Source: Panopea generosa
Lineage: Eukaryota > Mollusca > Bivalvia > Adapedonta > Hiatellidae
Reading direction: 5' to 3'
DNA: 64,000 nucleotides
Assembly (NCBI GenBank): GCA_029582155.1
Contig: CM055908.1
Coordinates: forward strand, 17,731,906-17,795,905
This document shows, one piece after another, positions 46,886 to 60,810 of this stretch (positions are counted from its first letter, which is position 1; every line of letters starts with the position of its first letter). The notes below the pieces were generated by a model. The model was not told the DNA's origin and did no database searches. It saw nothing but the letters and a program-made list of their open reading frames with translations. The translations under genes and the position numbers were made by a program.

Positions 46886-49800
46886 ATATCCATTGTAGTG
46901 TGAATGTTTAATTAATACATTTATGAAGTAGTATTTGAAATATACACAGAGGACTTTGGATCAGATTCATTGTAGTGTTTATGTTTTATTAATATATTTT
47001 TTGAAGTAGTTTTGAAAATATACACAAAGGACTTTGGATCAGATCCATTGTACTGTGCATGTTTAATTATTGTATTTATCCAAGTAGTTTTAAAAATATA
47101 CACAGAGGCTTGGATCAGATCCATTGTACTGTGCATGTTCAATTGTTGTATTTATCCAAGTAGTTTTAAAAATATACACAGAGGACTTTGGATCAGATCC
47201 ATTGTAGTTTGTATGTTTAATTATTATATTTATTCAAGTAGTTTTGAAAATATACACAGAAAACTTTGGATCAGATCCATTGTAGTGTGCACTTTTAATT
47301 ACTGTATTTATTCAAGTAGTTTTGAAAATATACACAGAGGACTTTGGATCAGATCCAGTGTACTGTGCATGTTTAATTATTGTATTTATCCAAGTAGTTT
47401 TAAAAATATACACAGAAAACTTTGAATCAGATCCATTGTAGTGTGTATGTTTAAATATTGTAATTGTTCAAGTAGTTTTAAAAATATAAACAGAGGATTT
47501 GGATCAGATCCATTGTAGTTTGTATGTTTAATTATCATATTTATTCAAGTAGTTTTGAAAATAAAAACAGAAAACTTTGGATCAGATCCATTGTAGAGTG
47601 CATGTTTAATTACTGTATTTATTCAAGTAGTTTTGAACATATACACAGAGGACATGGATCAGATCCATTGTAGTGTGCATGTTTAATTATTGTATTTATC
47701 CAAGTAGTTTTAAAAATATTAACAGAGGATTTGGATCAGATATAGTGTACTGTGCATGTTAAAGTATTGTATTTATCCAAGTAGTTTTAAAAATATACAC
47801 AGAAATCTTTGAATCAGATCCATTGTAGTGTGCATGTTTAATTATTGTATTTATCCAAGTTGTTTTAAAATTATACACAGAGGACTTTGGCTCAGATCCA
47901 TTGTAGTTTGTATGTTTAATTACTGTATTTATTCAAATAGTTTGTATCAGATCCATTGTAGTTTGTATGTTTAATTATTATATTTATTCAAGTAGTTTTG
48001 AAAATATACACAGAAAACTTCGGATCAGATCCATTGTAGTGTGCATTTTTAATTACTGTATTTATTCAAGTAGTTTTAAAAATATACACAGAGGACTTTG
48101 AATCAGATCCATTGTAGTGTGCATGTTAATTAATATGTCTATAAAAGTAATTTTAAAAATATACACAGAGGACTTTGGATCAGATCCATTGTAGTTTGTA
48201 TGTTTAATTATTATATTTATTCAAGTAGTTTTGAAAATGTACACAGAAACTTTGGATCAGATCCATTGTAGTGTGCAAGTTTAATTACTGTATTTATTCA
48301 AGTAGTTTTAAAAATATACAAAGAGGACTTTGGATCAGATCCATTGTAGTGTGCATGTTTAATTAGTATATTTATTAAAGTAGTTTTGAAAATAAAACCA
48401 GAAAACTTTGGATCAGATCCATTGTAGAGTGCATGTTTAATTACTGTATTTATTCAAGTAGTTTTGAACATATACACAGAGGACTTTGGATCAGATCCAG
48501 AGTACTGTGCATGTTTAATAATTGTATTTATCCAAGTAGTTTTAAAAATATACACAGAAAACTTTGAATCAGATCCATTGTAGTGTGCATGTTTAATTAT
48601 TGTATTTATCCAAGTAGTTTTAAAAATATACTCAGAAGATTTGGATCAGATTCATTCTACTGTGCATGTTCAATTATTGTATTTATCAAAGTAGTTTTAA
48701 AAATATACACAGAGAACTTTGAATCAGATCCATTGTAGTTTGTATGTTTAATTATTATATTTATTCAAGTAGTTTTAAAAATATACACAGAAAACTTTGG
48801 ATCAGATCCATTGTAGTGTGCATGTTTAATTATTGTATTTATCCAAGTAGTTTTAAAAATATACACAGAGGACTTTGGATCAGATCCATTGTAGTGTGCA
48901 TGTTTAATTTTTGTATTTAACCAAATAGTTTAAAAATATACACAGAGGATTTTGGATCAGATCCATTGTAGTTTGTATGTTTAATTATTATACTTATTCA
49001 AGTTGTTTTAAAAATATACACAGAAAACTTCGGATCAGATCCATTGTAGTGTGCATGTTTAATTACTGTATTTATTCAAGTAGTTTTAAAATTATACACA
49101 GAGGACTTTGGCTCAGATCCATTGTAGTTTGTATGTTTTGTTACTGTATTTATTCAAGTAGTTTTAAATGTATACACAGAGGACTTTGGATCAGATCCAT
49201 TGTAGTTTTTATGTTTAATTACAGTATTTAATTAAGTAGTTTTAAAATGTAATCACAGGACTTTGGATCTGATCCATAATAGTTTGCATGTTTAATTAGT
49301 TTATTAATTAAAGTAGTTTTGAAAATAAAAACAGAAAACTTTGGATCAGATCCATTGTAGTGTGCATGTTTAATTACTCTATTTATTCAAGTAGTTTTGA
49401 AAATATACACAGAGGACTTTGGCTCAGATCCATTGTACTGTGCATGTTTAATTATTGTATTTATCCAAAAAGTTTTACAAATATACACAGAAATCTTTGA
49501 ATCAGATCCATTGTAGTGTGTATGTTTAATTATTGTATTTATCCAAGTAGTTTTAAAAATATACACAGAGGACTTTGGATCAGATCCATTGTAGTTTGTA
49601 TGTTTAATTATTATATTTATTCAAGTAGTTTTAAAAATATACACAGAAAACTTCGGATCAAATCCATTGTAGTGTCCATGTCTAATTATTGTATTTATTC
49701 AAGTAGTTTTAAAAATATACACAGAGGACTTTGGATCAGATCCATTGTAGTTTGTATGTTTAATTATTATATTTATTCAAGTAGTTTTAAAATGTACACA

Positions 49801-52313
49801 GAGGACTTTGGATCAGATCAATTGTAGTTTGTATGTTTAATGAGTATATCTATTCAAGTAGTTTTAAAAATATACACAGAAAACTTTGGATCAGATCCAT
49901 TGTACTGTGCATGTTTAATTATTGTATTTATCCAAGTAGTTTTAAAAATATACACAGAGGACTTTGGATTAGATTCATTGTACTGTGCATGTTTAATTAT
50001 TGTATTTATCCAAGTAGTTTTAAAAATATACACAGATGACTTTGGATCAGATCCATTGTAGTTTGTATGTTTGTATGTATGTTTAATTATTATATGTATT
50101 CATGTACTCACAGGACTTTGGATCAGATCCATTGTAGTGTGCATGTTTAATTAATATATTAATAAAAGTAATTTTAAAAATATACACAGAGGACTTTGGG
50201 TCAGATCCATTATAGTTTGTATGTTTAATTATTATATTTATCCAAGTAGTTTTAAAATTTACTCACAGGACTTTGGATCAGATCCATTATAGTGTGCATG
50301 TTTAATTAATATGTTTATAAAAGTAATTTTAAAAATATACACAGAGGACTTTGGATCAGATCCATTGTAGTTTGTATGTTTAATTAGTATAATTATTAAA
50401 GTAGTTTTAAAAATATACACAGAAATCTTTGGATCAGATCCATTGTAGTGTGCATGTTTAATTACTGTATTTATTCAAGTAGTTTTAAAAATATACACAG
50501 GGGACTTTGGATCAGATCCATTGTAGTGTGCATGTTTAATAACTGTATTTATTCAAGTAGTTTTAAAAATATACACAGAGGACTTTGAATCAGATCCATT
50601 GTAATTTGTATGTTTAATTAGTATAATTATTCAAGTAGTTTTAAAAATATACACAGAAACTTTGGATCAGATCCATTGTAGTGTGCATGTTTAATTACTG
50701 TATTTATTCAAGTAGTTTTAAAATATACACAGAGGACTTTGGATCAGATCTATTGTAGTTTGTATGTTTAATGAGTGTAATTATTAAAGTAGTTTTAAAA
50801 ATATACACAGAAAACTTTGGATCAGATCCATTGTAGTGTGCATGTTTAATTACTGTATTTATTCAAGCAGTTTTAAAAATATACACAGAGGACTTTGGAT
50901 TAGATCCATTGTAGTGTGCGTGTTTAATTAATATATTTATCAAAATAGTTTTTAAAATAGTTTTGAAAATATACACAGAGGACTTCGGATCAGATCCATT
51001 GTACTGTGCATGTTTAATTACTTTATTTATTCAAGTAGTTTTAAAAATATACACAGAGGACTTTGGATCAGATCTATTGTAGTGTGCATGTTTGATTAAT
51101 ATGTTTATGAAAGTAGTTTTAAAAATATACACAGGGGACTTTGGATCAGATCCATTGAAGTTTGTATGTTTAATCATTATATTTATTAAAGTAATTTTAA
51201 AAATATACACAGAGAACTTTGGAGCAGATCCATTGTAGTATGCATGTTTAATTACTGTATTTATTAAAGTAGTTTTGAAAATATACACAGAGAACTTTGG
51301 ATCAGATCCATTGTAGTGTTCATGTTAAATTACTGTATTTATTAAAGTAGTTTTAAAAATATACACAGAGGAATTTGGATTAGATCCATTGTAGTGTGCA
51401 TGTTTAATTACTATATTTATTAAAGTAGCTTTGAAAATATACACAGAAAACTTTTGATCCTATCCATTGCAGTTGTGCATGTTTAATTACTGTATTTATT
51501 AAAGTAGTTTTGAAAATATACACAGAGGACTTCGGATCAGATCCATTGTAGTGTGCTTGTTTAATTAATATATTTATTAAAGTAGTTTTGAAAATATACA
51601 CAGAGGACTTCGGATCAGATCCATTGTAGTGTGCATGTTTAATTAATATATTTATTGAAATAGTTTTGAAAATATACACAGAGGACTTTGGAGCAGATCC
51701 ATTGTAGTGTGCATGTTCAATTAATATATTTATTAAAGTAGTATTGAAAATATACACAGAGGACTTTGGATCAGATCCATTGAAGTGTTTATGTTTAATT
51801 AATATATTTATTAAAATAGTTTTGAAAATATACACAGAGGATGTTGCATTAGATCTATTGAAGTGTATATGTTTAATTATTATATTTATAAAAGTAGTTT
51901 TGAAAATATACACAGAGGACTTGGGATCAGATCCATTGTAGTGTGCGTGTTTAATTAATATATTTATTGAAATAGTTTTGAAAATATACACAGAGGACTT
52001 TGGATTAGATCCATTGTAGTGTGCATGTTCAATTAATATATTTATTAAAGAAGTTTTGAAAATATACACAGAGGACTTTGGATCAGATCCATTTAAGTGT
52101 ATATGTTTAATTAATATATTTATTAAAATAGTTTTGAAAATATACACAGAGGACGTTGCATTAGATCTATTGAAGTGTATATGTTTAATTATTATATTTA
52201 TAAAAGTAGTTTTGAAAATATGCATAGAGGACGTTGCATTAGATCCATTGTAGTTTGTATGTTTAATTATTATATTTATTTAAGTAGTTTTGGAAATATA
52301 TACTGAGAAATTT
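46886..52313. repeat. Satellite with 78-bp unit (about 70 copies)
   Basis: The unit contains AAAATATACACAGAGGACTT, TGGATCAGATCCATTGTAG and TGCATGTTTAATTA. Each unit carries a GGATC-A-GATCC dyad. Since 78 bp is 26 codons, periodic frames open on both strands (47012-47425, 49516-49827, minus 51404-52225). These are artefacts. Alternating GAGGACTTTGG/TTTGTATG and GAAAACTTTGG/GTGCATG units suggest a 156-bp dimer in the left and middle parts. The right end changes to TTAATTAATATATTTATTAA variants with a 312-bp (four-unit) period. Confidence 0.93.
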
Positions 52314-53744
52314 GGTTCCCAAGGATTAGTTTTCCTCATTGTTCATCCAAAAACACAAATATCAACTTTAAAGTCAGAAATTTCAAGCAAACATACAATA
52401 ATATGAGGACGGACGGACGGACATATCTATAAAATGATCAAATTTCGTATGAAAGTATATTTTTGTTTAATTTTCATGAAAAAAAGATTGTTCATAAGAA
52501 TATAACCTAAACTTCGGTGAACTTGTAACCTTTGATCAGAATAAAACATACAGTTGTTTAATCAGGTCAATGAAATTTCAATACCCTTTATGAAAAATGG
52601 TAACGTCGATATCTCTTCTTCTTGATTCCTGTACATTCTTTTTTAATATATAGTGCGTGTTTCTTGATAACCATTAACATCCACATGCTTTATTACCTCG
52701 CTTAAAACAAATGTACTATCCATTTTTGTTATTTTACATGTACACATGAAAAGCACCACCTTGCTATAAAGTTATTGGGGTATTCTCCAATATTTGGATT
52801 TTAGATTCGTTACAAAGTTACACGAACACGAAACAGACATTCTTCGCGTGTCTTTTCACATTAGACTGATGATCTTGTGTCTCCCATACATTTGGTAGTT
52901 AGGAATACTGCTCTTGATTGTATAGTGGAACATTTATATTTGTATTGATGACACTGCAGCTTTAAGTTTCTAAATGCATAGAGAGGTATGGGAAGTTTTC
53001 TCTTTCATTGACCTGCAACGTTTGCAAAGCATTTTATTTTCTAGACTTTGCAAAATAGTATAGGAGCTTCTCTGCATGATCATAACGATCGATATTTAGA
53101 TGTAGTTTCAGGCCTGATTGATCATGCGCCAAACATAACGATTTGTGAGCTGGTAACACCAGATGACGCGATTTTTGTTTCCATGTTCGAGAAAAAGGTT
53201 CTTAAAAATGATAAAAAACATTAATCACTGATATTCTTTAAAGAACAATTTCGAAAGCATTTCATAAATGTCCTGAGCTGCGACAAATAGCTATAAATCA
53301 AACACGATATGACCTATAAGAAAATTGATGGATGTTAATCTAAGGTAAGGATAGAGCTATCAGAAATTCATTAGTTTTATCGGAAATGAGGCTATTTTAA
53401 GATTTATATTAAAGCTGTTATACACAGTCTCACTATCTATATATTGCATACTTCAGATCCTCTCTTAACTTGCCTATAACTAATTTGTTTTGAAACAAAA
53501 ATGGGGATTTTAATGTATTGTTAGAATTATATGACGTCACTTAAACACGTGTAATTTGTATATGCAATCCCATTATGAAAACGAAAGTGTTGACATCAGT
53601 AAAATGGAAGATATCTGTATTACGATGAATTGTGATGTGCATGTATAATAGTTTACTGTAAAAGCACTTGCTAGTGATATTGTCCGAGGTAGACATCACA
53701 GTTTATTTTAAACCGATCTATTATACTTCGATTGTGAGAACTAG
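52314..53744. other. Intergenic DNA
   Basis: No gene recognised. It contains a short GGAC x3-4 run at about 52407. Confidence 0.5.
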
Positions 53745-53897
53745 TTATTACATCTTAGACAAATCACGCTCAAAGTTTTCCTGAGTTGCGGAAAAAATGT
53801 CGTGCTCAAGAACACCACACATAGCCGAGGCGGAGGATCGAATCAACGACCCGTCGATGATAGGTCCGACCACTGCTCTACCACTGGATCACGTACT
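53745..53897 (-). mobile_element. tRNA-derived SINE, family D, with head, reversed
   Basis: On the minus strand: GATCCAGTGGTAGAGCAGTG (A box), CGTTGATTCGATCCTCCGCC (B box), then TGTGGTGTTCTTGAGCACG and an AACTTTGAGCGTGATTTGTC end. It is the only family D copy in the window with a clear tRNA-like head. Confidence 0.68.
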
Positions 53898-56800
53898 CTC
53901 CACATCGCAGAGAAAGCGTGTTACCAACAAAGTTACTCGGTTACACATATGGTAACCATTTTTATGTGATATACTCTATATATCTCCTACGTAGACATTT
54001 AGTGTGTTCGATTCTTTGAAGCGACGTTATTTATTACACAGGACATCTTAATCTATAACAGCAAAAGTACAATGCTTTATATTGTTTTCACTATTATTTA
54101 ATATTTTCTAACAACTATTCTAAAGGTTTATATTTGTGTAAATTTTAACATGATTTCCTCAATTCAACGTACTCTTGTAAAAATGTAGTGTGTGTTGGTA
54201 TTTGATACTATTTCTAACAAAAAATCACATTAAGCGTTTGTAAATATCGACTTTTCTGATGTCCCCTTAAACATGTAAACACACTAAGGTAAATATAAAT
54301 AAATCAAACCACCGCGCTATATCACTACATCTGCTTATCTTCTATCAATCGTGAAACATCGGGTATTTCCGTATCCTCCGTATAATACACTCTCTACGTA
54401 GCATAATTGCCGAGGTGATCAGATTGAATCTTCTATATACTAAATTCAAGGTAAATTGGCGAAAGTCACATACAACTTCAATAATAGTAAACAATTTTAA
54501 TTTGATAAGTAAAATATTCGGTAATTAGAACATCAATTAAAAATGTATTTACTCAGTTTCCCGGTAGATGCACCCATGATATTCTATATGCTTGAAATAT
54601 TTACTATATGTTTACACGGATATATATATGACCCACTATCAAATATGCCTGATTCCAATTGAGAAGGTTTCACTTTGACTTTGGCGGTATAGTCGGTCAA
54701 TTACGATAAATATTTTGTGAATAAATATAGATCTATAACTGTAAGATTGGTGAAATGAATATTACTGGCGCTAAAATATATACAATTCAAAATTATTATT
54801 TTTTATGATTCAAAGGCAATAACTCCAACATTTTTTTCTGGTAAGGTCAATTCAAGAGTTTTTCCGAGATATTATATTTATCAGTCCACCGGGGTCGACT
54901 CTATTTGTTCAAGATTTCGGTAGTAGTCACTGACATGAGTTTATAAATGGAGTAGTATGTTTTAAAGGAATAAAGAATTTATTGTTAGTATGATTTACAT
55001 AGTTTTTTTTACGTTTTATACGCTGAAAAAAAAAACAGCTAACAAAATATATGGTTTGTTTAATAGTTTGCTTATATTTCAAATTGGAAAAGAAATAACA
55101 TTATATCCTGGTCTGTTAAGTTACTGATTATCGGGATAATCGAATAAAACAGGAACACGAACATTAGTATCTGTATATCAGTCGAGTACGGGTAATTTGA
55201 ATTATTTATTCAGCAACTATTCTACGGAGTTTGCATAAAGTCAAACCGTTTTTTTTTTCAGCCATACGATAGAGCGCAATATATTCTGATCGACTTTTAC
55301 TTGTACTACATCTGAAAAACTGGTGATGTCTGAGCACGCCAAAAGTTAAATAAGACACTGTAGTAACGATTAAAAACCATAATTCTCTCAATAATTATCC
55401 GAAATGGCCTATTCAAGTATTTGTCTTATATAGAATAGTTATATATATATAACTATTATGTACGTGCGGTGAAGAGCCATTGAAAACTGCAGATACAAAT
55501 ACTAGAGTGCACACAACCAGCAGTTTACGGACGAGCGACGAACAGAAGGGTATCAGAACAGCTTACATTGAATTTATCTCACGTTACCTTAAACGTAAAG
55601 CAGAAATAATTGTATTGTTTTAATCTGAAGATAATATAAGAGACGTCCCTTTCTATTATGTGGTTAAAAATAAGTTTCAGACATATAACTCAGCAGTCGA
55701 CTGTAATTATTTAATAAGTTCTTCATAAGACATTTGATATCTTATATCAAACAGTGTTTAGACCAGTGGATAGGTATAATATTAATGTGTTTTCTCCATC
55801 AATTTCTGCCATAAATACTTGGTATCGTGCATAGCGTGTTATCTATTCATTTATATCAGCAGTTCGGAATATTTTCTACTAAATAAAAGAGATAATAACG
55901 TAAAATTATCAATTAAAATGCATCTTTGGGATAGACAATCTATATATGAAATATTGGACGTTTGTTTAATACACTAAACACAACACTAAAACTGACACTC
56001 CCATTAATTTATAATTTCGTTTTGAAGTTTTGCATGCAAATTCAAACAATGATAAATTGTATGAGATGCTTTTCATTTTTCAATCATAAATAGCTTTTTT
56101 ATACATATTTGGCACCATATTGTGTTCATAGGATGAAATAATATATTGTTAATTAGATTGAAGCATAAAACACGTTTGACTGCGAATCATGAAGATTCAA
56201 TTCCAATCGGACCAAACTGCTATAAAAAGAACTGGTGTAAGCAATGCTTGGAGTGCATTCAAGAATATAATCGGGGTGGTAGTGTAATGGATTACAATTT
56301 GTGTTAAATAATCAATGAATAAAATTAATGTCCTGAGTTTAAATGTATATCTTCGGTTTGTAATTTCGTTGGCACATTTATAATATAATATAATGATATA
56401 AATTGTTACTGAATATTTTGGCTGGATCTATTTTTAGTATATATAGTCATATAGATTTTAAACAATAATCAACTTAAGGTATTCCTCAAATCAAACTTTA
56501 TCAGATTGATTAGCCTGCCTGTTATCCTTTACCAATGATGTAAGATTTATTATGGCTGTATTTCGGTGTTGCCAAATAATACGTTGATAATTTTGAGAAA
56601 TTGAGATTTTTAAGTTGACGACAATCTCAGTTTGAGATATTCAGTGAAACAGGGCTGTGGTAATTGAATGCCACAAACGGTATATAACACTTACTTCCTT
56701 TATACATATTCATGCGAATTTGGATTAAAGCGATGGCGTATAATTAATAAACAGAAAATTACAGATCCGATGCTCATGGAAGATTGATACAACTGTAACA

Positions 56801-56899
56801 AAACGAGCGCAGCCTTGCGAAAGTAGATTTCATTGTGATAGAGATCGTGTTAGACCAACATTAATTCAGGAAATTCAACATAATCGTATAAGTCATTAT
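53898..56899. other. AT-rich intergenic DNA, 3 kb without a gene
   Basis: No exon, RNA gene or clear repeat recognised. The frame at 55206-55391 (minus) has no motif. A GTTGACGACAATCTCAGTTT scrap near 56615 resembles GTTGAGGAAAAACTCAATTT near 62403, probably an old dispersed repeat. Confidence 0.45.
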
Positions 56900-57247
56900 C
56901 TCTTTGTCATATCATTGTTTCAGATTAAACCATTATAACTAGAGAGATGTAACCCAAGACATCTTTATCTCTGGCATCATAAGCATTATTACGCATCAAA
57001 CAATCATACCTAGAGAGATGTAACCCAAGACAACATTATCTCTCGCATCATAAGCATTGTTACACATAAAACCATCATACGTAGAGAGATGTTACCCAAG
57101 ACATCATTATCTTTGTCATTATAAGCATTGTTACACATAAAACCATCATACATAGAGAGATGTAACCCAAGACATCATTATCTCTGTCATCATATGCATT
57201 GTTACACATAAAACCATCATACATAGACAGATGTAAGCCAAGACAAG
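56900..57247. repeat. 71-bp tandem repeat (about five copies)
   Basis: The AGAGAGATGT mark recurs at 56941, 57012, 57083, 57154 and (as AGACAG) 57225, an exact 71-bp period. Units contain AACCCAAGACATCATTATCT and CATAAGCATTGTTACACAT. The last copy is degenerate. Confidence 0.92.
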
Positions 57248-57490
57248 CAGCTTTATAATTAGAAATAATCAGCTCGGTGACTTGAAGCTCACAAACATAG
57301 ATTGAGAAAAATCAATTATGTATATGTCAGGAAGTTATCTAGTCTAACATGTACTCTGTACTAATGTTTCGTACTCTACAACTTTACATTCTGTTAAATT
57401 ATAATAATTCGAACTACAACACATATGATAAACCAAAACAATAAGGGTTCAAAAAAACGTGTTTACCCACGTACACATATATTACAGAGA

Positions 57491-57710
57491 AAGTCTAGCG
57501 TTGTAGCATACCCGTTACTAGCGGAAAGTCATGGGTTCGATTCCTGGCTGGTCATTCAAAAAGCTTAATAAATGATACTAGAATCTTTTGGCTTTGCGCT
57601 CAGGGTTGAAATCAGAGTCATAGGTTGAGTCGACATGGTGTCAGAGTAATGTAACTGCAGCAGAAACGCACCATGATGTTGTTTCATAAGTGTTGATAGC
57701 GTTGTTAACC
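57491..57710 (+). mobile_element. SINE, diverged family B relative
   Basis: Head with AGTCATGGGTTCGATTCCTG (a good B box), then AATGATACTAGAATC, TTGCGCTCAG and CAGAGTAATGTAACTG, in the order found in family B. The A box is weak and the tail uncertain. Confidence 0.55.
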
Positions 57711-57784
57711 ACATTGCGAGCGTTCACACCATTTAGACACGGCTTACATTTTAATAAATCATGTATATCTCACTTAAGAATTAC

Positions 57785-58224
57785 CTGCCTGACATGACGT
57801 TAGCAAGATTCGTACGCCCAGGAAATAAAAGCTGTGTAAAGCGATTGTGCATTTTTTTGTTGTTGAAAATGTATAAAATGTCATATATCTTTATGCATAT
57901 CGAAACATTTGAACATTTTCATGTTTTCTGCCAAGTTTGGATGACATTGGGAACTGTTTGATGAAGCTATAACAGTTTAAAGATGCGTATGATACACTGC
58001 AACAAATGGGCCGAATTGTCAAAATGAAAGGGTGCTATCAAACCATCGACATTTTGAAAAAGCAACCTGGTCAACCCCATACTTTTTTCTGTACAATTGG
58101 AACAACAAAGAACTATTGGAACAAAGCACTTTTAGAACAATTTGTAATGTATCCAGTGTTCAAGAATTGCATTTCTCTATATGTAGAACAGCACAAAATT
58201 AATTGTTGTGTGAGACGTGCAGCG
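57785..58224 (+). repeat. Dispersed repeat, inverted third copy
   Basis: Inverted relative to 22944-23380 and 29000-29440, and ends at TTAATTGTTGTGTGAGACG as they do. It contains a 77-residue frame at 58006-58239 (KKQPGQPHTFFCTIG). Similarity at the protein level holds for about 35 residues with many replacement changes, so constraint as a protein is not evident. Confidence 0.6.
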
Positions 58225-58708
58225 TTCGTACTAAAATGATATTAAGTAGCAATGCTATACATTATCACAGTATGTAATATAAGACGAACCTCTTTCGGAT
58301 TTCGAGAACAATTAGTATTTCGTTAACAGTGCCAACACTTTTACAGTAAGTTTGGTCTTTCCTTATCGTCTTTCATGATTATCAAACTTGTTAAAGTGCC
58401 TACGATAACTATTTGCTGCATAGTGTAATATGGATTTAGTAAAATATGCTTTATAATGAAAAAAGCTTCGAGATCATCCAGTATTCCAAAATAAAATGTA
58501 TACTATTATAATTAAAGCTTTTGCAGTTTTTTGTTGTAACATTTGTTAAAATAAAAAGAAATAATAAATGCAGAATCTAAATTTTATAATGATTTCTCCA
58601 GACTTTTGAAAAAGCATAATATTATGCTTAAACGGCACAACCAGTAAGTCATTTTGAATGGTATAATTGTAATATCTAGCAAATGTATATTGTGACTATC
58701 TGCTTTAT
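58225..58708. other. AT-rich intergenic DNA
   Basis: No gene recognised. Confidence 0.5.
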
Positions 58709-59912
58709 ATTCGGTGCAATATACCGTTTTTGTATCGCCAAACGTATGTATTTGATGCAACATACCATTGGGTATCGTCAAACGCATGTATTTGATGTAA
58801 TTTACCGTTTGGTATCGTCAAACGCATGTATTTGGTGCAATATACCGTTTTATATCGTCAAACGCATGTATTTGGTGCAATATACCGTTTGTTATAGACA
58901 AACGCATGTATTTGATGCAATATACCGTTTGGTATCGTCAAACGCATGTATTTGGTGCAATATACCATTGGGTATCGTCAAACGCATGTATTTGGTGCAA
59001 TATACCGTTTGGTATTGTCAAACGCATGTATTTGGTGCAATATACCGTTTGGTACCTTCAAACACATGTATTTAGTGCAACATACCGTTTGGTATCGACA
59101 AACGCATGTATTTGATGCAATATACCATTGGGTATCGTCAAACGCATGTATTTAGTGCAATATACCGTTTGGTATCGTCAAACGCATGTATTTGGTGCAA
59201 TATACCGTTTGGTACCGTCAAACGCATGTATTTGGTGCAATATACCATTGGGTATCGTCAAACGCATGTATTTGGTGCAATATACCGTTTGGTATTGTCA
59301 AACGCATGTATTTGGTGCAATATACCGTTTGGTACCTTCAAACACATGTATTTAGTGCAACATACCGTTTGGTATCGACAAACGCATGTATTTGATGCAA
59401 TATACCATTGGGTATCGTCAAACGCATGTATTTGGTGCAATATACCGTTTGGTATCGTCAAACGCATGTATTTGGTGCAATATACCGTTTGGTACCGTCA
59501 AACGCATGTATTTGATGCAATTTACCATTGGGTATCGTCAAACGCATGTATTTGGTGCAAATACCATTGGGTATCGTCAAACGCATGTATTTGGTGCAAC
59601 ATACCATTGGGTATCGTCAAACGCATGTATTTGGTGCAATATACCTTTGGGTATCGTCAAACGCATGTATTTGATGCAACATACCGTTTGGTATCGTCAA
59701 ACGCATGTATTTGATGCAACATACCGTTTGGTACCGTCAAACGCATGTATTTGGTGCAATATACCGTTTGGTACCGTCAAACGCATGTATTTGATGCAAC
59801 ATACCGTTTGGTACCGTCAAACACATGTATTTGGTGCAATATACCGTTTGGTACCGTCAAACGCATGTATTTGGTGCAATATACCGTTTGGTACCGTCAA
59901 ACGCATGTATTT
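58709..59912. repeat. Satellite with 40-bp unit (about 30 copies)
   Basis: The unit reads GCATGTATTTGGTGCAATAT then ACCGTTTGGTATCGTCAAAC. It has no stop in any forward frame, so several overlapping frames (up to 202 residues, 59106-59714) stay open; none is a gene. Common variants are ACCATTGGGTATCG and GTTTGGTACCGTC. A 280-bp (seven-unit) higher-order period is visible: the variant order from 58906 repeats from 59186. Confidence 0.93.
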
Positions 59913-60320
59913 GCACGAACCTGCTTATATTGCCGATCTGACTCGAAGAATAAACTCAATGGTGTAGTATATCCAACCTCGACAATATCCGTAAAAGTTC
60001 TGAATTTCCGGACGTGCATTATTGAATAAAATGCAAGTTACTGTACCAACAGGCGTATGCAGGGAATGTTAACGATAATGTCCATTGGCAAAGCAGCGTA
60101 TTGCATATACTAGAATTACTGATCAGTATTTTTATATATGAAAACGACTTATTTACGTGTGAGAGGGTATAGGCTGTTATAAATCAGTGATAACAATTCA
60201 CGAAAATGTTTTTTATTCATAAACAAAGTGCTTATATCTTTATAAAACTGTCATTAATTACTGGTTATGTCGCTAATCTAAATACCCACAATATGATTAT
60301 GTTGGGTTTGTATTCCTAAT
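59913..60320. other. Intergenic DNA
   Basis: No gene recognised between the 40-bp and 34-bp arrays. Confidence 0.5.
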
Positions 60321-60576
60321 GAATGCCTAGCTGCAATTTTATTGTGAGATGTGTGTAAGCTTTTAACTGCGATTGTATTGCGAGATGGGTGAACGCCTAG
60401 CTGCAATTTTATTGTGAGTTGTGTTTATGCATAGCTGCAATTTTATTGCTAGTAGTGTGAACGCCTAGCTGCAATTTTAATGTTAGATGTGTGAACGCCT
60501 AGCTGCAGTTTTATTGTTAGATGGGTGTACGCCTAGCTACTATTTTATTGTGAAATGGGTGTACGCTTAGCTGCGG
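60321..60576. repeat. 34-35 bp tandem repeat (about seven copies)
   Basis: Units with GAACGCCTAGCTGCAATTTT and ATTGTGAGATGTGT. Marks at 60391, 60425, 60459 and 60493 give a 34-bp period; the first two units are slightly longer and more diverged. Confidence 0.88.
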
Positions 60577-60743
60577 TGTAACTGAAAGCAGGTGTATGTA
60601 AGACCAGCTGCTTAACAAAGATAAAGCGCTGCAATATGTATTTACAGCCGTACTTACTTAGACGGTATTAATAATATCAATATATACAGTTTAAACAGAA
60701 AGATAAATGTAAACAGACCACTTAGGTACGCTTGGACAATTAA

Positions 60744-60810
60744 ATAGATCACATAATTCTGATTGCTTAGATACTAATAGATCACATAATTCTATGATTG
60801 CTTAGATATT
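60744..60810. repeat. Short direct duplication (about 33 bp x2)
   Basis: AATAGATCACATAATTCT followed by GATTGCTTAGATA occurs twice in a row, the second copy with two extra bases. Confidence 0.85.

Noticed and set aside
47012-52253. Frames of up to 273 residues on both strands with a 26-residue period
   Set aside because: Artefacts of the 78-bp satellite unit; open on both strands.
5228-52313. The 39-bp and 78-bp satellites as monomer and dimer of one family
   Set aside because: The lengths are in a 1:2 ratio but the sequences share no common core.
58683-60029. Overlapping plus-strand frames of up to 202 residues (WCNIPFG/RQTHVF repeats)
   Set aside because: The 40-bp unit lacks stops in all three forward frames, so every frame is open. 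No gene evidence.
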